A DNA stretch of 9,064 bases from an uncultured Clostridia bacterium (lineage in GTDB: Bacteria; Bacillota; Clostridia; TANB77; CAG-508), in contig CARBKU010000014.1 in assembly GCA_948946035.1 (NCBI GenBank), positions 3,119 to 12,182 on the forward strand, given 5' to 3'. Positions 5,991-9,064 of the stretch are shown here, piece after piece. The position numbers and the translations under genes are program-made. Each line of letters starts with the position of its first letter. Position 1 is the stretch's first letter. A model generated the notes under the pieces. That model worked only from the letters and a program-made list of their open reading frames with translations, was not told where the DNA came from and did no database searches.

Positions 5991-7226
5991 CTACTCATAT
6001 TTTTTCATAATAATACAACTATTGTGTCCACCAAAACCTAAAGAGTTTGACATTACAATATCTAATTTTGCTTTTCTTGGCTCATTTGGAACTATATCTA
6101 AATCACATTCTTCATCTTTTTCTTTGTAATTTATTGTTGGTGGTACTAATTGTTTTTCAAGTGCTTTGGTACAAATTATAGCTTCTACTCCACCTGCTGC
6201 TCCTAATAAATGTCCTACATTTCCTTTTGTAGAACTTACCATTACTTTACTACTTGCTTCTCCTAGAGCTGTTTTAATTGCCATAGTTTCTGTTAAATCA
6301 TTTAGATGTGTTGATGTTCCATGTGCATTTATATAGTCTATATCTTCTACTTTAATTCCACTATCTTCTATTGCTCTTGTCATTGCTTTTGCTCCACATT
6401 CTCCATCAGGACATGGAGAAGTTATATGATAAGCATCTGTTGTAGAACCAAATCCAATTAGTTCTGCATAAATTTTTGCTCCTCTTTTCTTTGCATGCTC
6501 TAATTCTTCAAGAACTATTATTCCTGCTCCTTCTCCCATGACAAATCCACTTCTTTCTTTATCAAAAGGAATACTTGCTCTGTTTTTGTCTGAAGAAGTA
6601 CATAATGCTTTCATGTTTTCAAATCCTGCTATTCCAATACTACAAATAGAAGCTTCTGCTCCACCAGCTATAACTACATCTTCATATCCTTGTTTTATAG
6701 TCTTGTATGCTTCTCCTATAGCGTGTGTAGCAGATGCACATGCAGTTACTATTGCTATTGATTCTCCTTTGAATCCAAATTCTATTGAAATATTTCCAGC
6801 AGGCATATTTGCTATTGTCATAGGTATAAACATCGGAGATACTCTATTGTTTCCCTTTGCATAGTTTATTTCGCATTGTTCTTGAATAGTTCTTAATCCT
6901 CCTATTCCTGAACTTACAAATACTCCTACTCTATTATAATCTGTATTTTCTGCTGTAATTCCACTGTCTTTTACTGCTTCTCTTGCAGCAATTACTGCAA
7001 ATTGAGATGATCTGTCAAATCTTTTTGCTTGTTTTGGCTCGAAATAGTCTAGTGGATTATATTCTTTTACTTCTGCTGCTAGCTTTGTTTTAAATGTTTC
7101 TGTGTCAAATAATGTAATATTGTCAATACCACATTTTTTTTCTTCAATTCCTTTCCATGTTTCTTCTACATTTTTTCCTATTGGAGTTATTGCTCCAAGT
7201 CCTGTAATTACTACTCTTTTTTCCAT
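5991..7226 (-). CDS. fabF: 3-oxoacyl-[acyl-carrier-protein] synthase II, FabF
   Basis: FabF condenses malonyl-ACP with acyl-ACP, extending the chain by two carbons. The 411-residue length and start MEKRVVITGLGAITPIG are standard. The catalytic triad is Cys163 in TACASA, His302 in NAHGTST and His339 in VGHLLGAAGG, with Lys334 in STKGNVGH. The C-terminal loop reads SNSLGFGGHN, with Leu396 in place of the commoner Phe before GFGG; Phe398 matches the gating residue of the family. Having Cys-His-His places it in the FabB/FabF group, not FabH. AAAGGA lies 8 bases before the ATG, and fabG ends 27 bases upstream. An acyl carrier protein gene often sits between fabG and fabF in Bacillota, but none is present here. 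Confidence 0.96.
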   Translation of the reverse strand: MEKRVVITGLGAITPIGKNVEETWKGIEEKKCGIDNITLFDTETFKTKLAAEVKEYNPLDYFEPKQAKRFDRSSQFAVIAAREAVKDSGITAENTDYNRVGVFVSSGIGGLRTIQEQCEINYAKGNNRVSPMFIPMTIANMPAGNISIEFGFKGESIAIVTACASATHAIGEAYKTIKQGYEDVVIAGGAEASICSIGIAGFENMKALCTSSDKNRASIPFDKERSGFVMGEGAGIIVLEELEHAKKRGAKIYAELIGFGSTTDAYHITSPCPDGECGAKAMTRAIEDSGIKVEDIDYINAHGTSTHLNDLTETMAIKTALGEASSKVMVSSTKGNVGHLLGAAGGVEAIICTKALEKQLVPPTINYKEKDEECDLDIVPNEPRKAKLDIVMSNSLGFGGHNSCIIMKKYE

Positions 7227-7253
7227 CTTTTTAATCCTTTCTTGCTAATTTTC

Positions 7254-7988
7254 TTACATTAGCATACCACCATCAACATTAATAACTTGCCCTGTAATAT
7301 AAGCACTATCATCAGAGACTAAAAATTTAACAACATTAGCTACATCTTTAGGATTTCCCATTCTTTTCAAAGGAATAGATTTTGCAATTTCATCCTTAAT
7401 ATCATCTTTTAGCACATCTGTCATTTGAGTATCTATAAACCCTGGTGCAACTGCATTTACTAATATACCTCTTGACCCTACTTCTTTTGCTAAGCTTTTA
7501 GTAAAACCAATAATACCAGCTTTTGATGCTGAATAATTAGTTTGCCCTGCATTACCAGAAACACCTACAACAGAAGAAATATTAATTATTCTTCCACTTC
7601 TAGCCTTCATCATATAGTTAATAACATTTTTAGTAACATTAAAAGTACCAACTAAATTAACATTAATGACTTGTTCGAAATCCTCTTTCTTCATTCTAGC
7701 AAGCAACATATCCTTTGTTATACCAGCATTATTTACTAAAATATCAATTTTTCCATATTCATCTATAATCTCTTTTACAAATCTTTCGCACTCTTCAAAA
7801 TTAGATACATCTCCTTGAACTGCAAAACATTTAACACCATTTTTTTCAATTTCCTTTTTAGTATTTTTTAAATCATCATTTTCAGTTCTATAATTTATAA
7901 CTATATCATATCCTTCTTGTGAAAGTGTTAAAGCTATTTGTTTTCCAATTCCTCTTGTAGCCCCTGTTATTAAAGCAACTTTTCCCAT
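7254..7988 (-). CDS. fabG: 3-oxoacyl-[acyl-carrier-protein] reductase, FabG
   Basis: FabG uses NADPH to reduce 3-oxoacyl-ACP to 3-hydroxyacyl-ACP. It is a 244-residue short-chain dehydrogenase with the cofactor motif TGATRGIG (8-15), NNAG (86-89) and the catalytic set Asn111, Ser139, Tyr152 and Lys156 (ISSVVG and NYSASKAG). The stretch VNAVAPGFIDTQMT (177-190) and the ending ITGQVINVDGGM are typical of FabG rather than of other reductases, and the position between fabD and fabF settles the assignment. The start is clear: a full AAGGAGGT lies 7 bases before the ATG, the best ribosome binding site in the operon. fabD ends 25 bases upstream. Confidence 0.96.
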   Translation of the reverse strand: MGKVALITGATRGIGKQIALTLSQEGYDIVINYRTENDDLKNTKKEIEKNGVKCFAVQGDVSNFEECERFVKEIIDEYGKIDILVNNAGITKDMLLARMKKEDFEQVINVNLVGTFNVTKNVINYMMKARSGRIINISSVVGVSGNAGQTNYSASKAGIIGFTKSLAKEVGSRGILVNAVAPGFIDTQMTDVLKDDIKDEIAKSIPLKRMGNPKDVANVVKFLVSDDSAYITGQVINVDGGMLM

Positions 7989-8013
7989 TTTATAAACCTC
8001 CTTTTTAAATAAT

Positions 8014-8970
8014 CTATTTATTATTTGTTTCTATAAAATCAATAACATTTTCTAATGTATCAACACTATTTATATTTAAAATGTTTATTGGATTTTCTGT
8101 ATTAATTTTTTTAACAAAACCAGATAGTGTTTTCCCTGGGCCTATTTCTATAAAAGTGTCTACCCCTAGTTCTAGCATTGTTTTTAGTCCTTTTGAAAAT
8201 CTAACTGGACTTACTATATGTTTAGCTAAAATATCTTTTATATCATCATTTTCATTATATATGGTTCCATCTAAATTTTTTATAACTTTACTTTCAAATT
8301 TATGTATTTCTAAATTTTCTAATTCTTTTCTTAAATTATTAGAAGCAAAAATAAGTTTTTCTGTGTGAAATGGTCCTGATGTTTTTAAAATTCTAACTTT
8401 TTTTGCTCCTAATTCTTTTGCATATTTTTCTGCTAATTCAACACCATCTTTATTTCCAGATACTACTATTTGTCCTGGACAATTAAAATTAACAGGAACT
8501 ACAAAATTTTCTTTAGAAGTGTCATTTGCTTTTTTGCAAACTTCTTGTACCTTTTCTTCTTCCATTCCAAGAATAGCTGCCATTAGCCATTCTCCTTCTG
8601 GTACTAGGTTTTGCATATATTCTCCTCTTTTTTCAACTATTTTAACTCCATCTTCAAAGGTAATTGCCTTGCTATCTATAAGTGCAGAATATTCACCTAA
8701 ACTTAATCCACTTGAAACTTCTGCTTTTATTCCTTTTGCTTCTAATTGTTGTAAAATTGCTAAACTCATTGTTAAAATAGCTAATTGTGTATTTTGTGTT
8801 TTATTTAGCTCTTCTTCATTACCTTCAAATGTTATATTTGCAATATCTATATTTGTAATTTCTTTTACTTTTTTGTATGTATCTTTTACTAAATCATATT
8901 TGTCATATAAATCTTTTCCCATTCCTATACTTTGTGAACCTTGCCCTGGAAACAAATATCCTATTTTCAT
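8014..8970 (-). CDS. fabD: Malonyl-CoA:ACP transacylase, FabD
   Basis: FabD transfers malonyl from coenzyme A to acyl carrier protein, supplying the extender unit for FabF. The 318 residues show the N-terminal FPGQGSQ (7-13), the nucleophile Ser90 in GLSLGEYSAL, Arg115 in EKRGEYMQ, His202 in SGPFHTEK and the C-terminal EIGPGKTLSGF (275-285). The nucleophile motif is GLSLG where many family members have GHSLG; I recall this Leu form in other clostridial FabD proteins, so activity is expected. An AGGATAGG sequence, overlapping the end of the preceding gene, is the ribosome binding site. The preceding frame stops one base before the ATG, so the two are likely coupled in translation. Confidence 0.95.
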   Translation of the reverse strand: MKIGYLFPGQGSQSIGMGKDLYDKYDLVKDTYKKVKEITNIDIANITFEGNEEELNKTQNTQLAILTMSLAILQQLEAKGIKAEVSSGLSLGEYSALIDSKAITFEDGVKIVEKRGEYMQNLVPEGEWLMAAILGMEEEKVQEVCKKANDTSKENFVVPVNFNCPGQIVVSGNKDGVELAEKYAKELGAKKVRILKTSGPFHTEKLIFASNNLRKELENLEIHKFESKVIKNLDGTIYNENDDIKDILAKHIVSPVRFSKGLKTMLELGVDTFIEIGPGKTLSGFVKKINTENPINILNINSVDTLENVIDFIETNNK

Positions 8971-8971
8971 T

Positions 8972-9064
8972 TTATCTACCTATCCTTTTTATTATTTTTT
9001 CTTCAAATTCATTACAAAATTCTGTAATTATTTTTTTAGAATCTACTTTAATGTCAAATTCTTT
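8972..9064 (-). CDS. C-terminal end of an unidentified gene upstream of fabD
   Basis: An open frame enters from the right edge and ends with TAA at 8974-8972 after 30 residues, ending EEKIIKRIGR. It is charged and probably helical, with no diagnostic motif. The one-base gap to fabD and the fabD ribosome binding site inside it show that it belongs to the same transcript. Genes expected here in clostridial clusters include fabK, fabH, an acyl carrier protein or a regulator. The fragment does not end like FabH or acyl carrier protein as I know them, and I cannot choose among the rest. Confidence 0.6.
   Translation of the reverse strand, partial: KEFDIKVDSKKIITEFCNEFEEKIIKRIGR

Noticed and set aside
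7254..7988. FabG as a different short-chain dehydrogenase, or a second FabI.
   Set aside because: It has the classical TGATRGIG motif and Tyr-x3-Lys spacing of FabG, not the Tyr-x6-Lys spacing of FabI, and sits in the standard fabD-fabG-fabF order.

Overview
The window is AT-rich, uses Shine-Dalgarno-led, closely packed genes, and looks like a low-GC Bacillota genome, probably of the class Clostridia. The support is the gene order, Firmicutes-type FabI and FabZ sequences, and a FabD with GLSLG at its active site. No marker gene allows a closer placement.

Almost everything from 981 to the right edge is one minus-strand operon for type II fatty acid synthesis. In transcription order it holds the tail of an unidentified gene (9064-8972), fabD, fabG, fabF, accB, fabZ, accC, accD, accA and fabI. 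A hairpin terminator follows fabI at 921-960. Gaps between genes are mostly 25-55 bases, and accD and accA share one base. The acc genes encode the four parts of acetyl-CoA carboxylase (AccB biotin carrier, AccC biotin carboxylase, AccD/AccA carboxyltransferase), which makes malonyl-CoA. FabD moves the malonyl group to acyl carrier protein, FabF condenses, FabG reduces, FabZ dehydrates, and FabI does the final enoyl reduction. No acyl carrier protein or fabH gene lies in the window, and the operon promoter is beyond the right edge.

Two things interrupt this ordinary operon. accA is broken by two separate one-base insertions 91 bases apart; removing one base at each site gives a normal 284-residue protein. 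The fabZ-accC gap, the largest in the operon, carries a 118-bp element (4892-5009) bounded by 22-bp inverted repeats with one mismatch. One of these repeats supplies the stop codon of fabZ.

The left end is a separate unit. A minus-strand gene starts at 542 and runs off the left edge. It encodes a protein with a signal peptide, a domain of about 130 residues that I do not recognise, and a Pro/Thr/Ala linker that begins as a 12-bp tandem repeat. It has a perfect consensus promoter (TTGACA, 17 bases, TATAAT), a 16-bp palindrome just after the expected transcription start, and a 10-bp inverted repeat further into the leader. This gene looks richer in G+C than the operon and uses codons such as CGG that are rare there. 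The stretch 675-920 has no convincing gene.

I found no wholly new system. The best leads are the inverted-repeat element, the accA double frameshift and the palindrome-controlled secreted protein.
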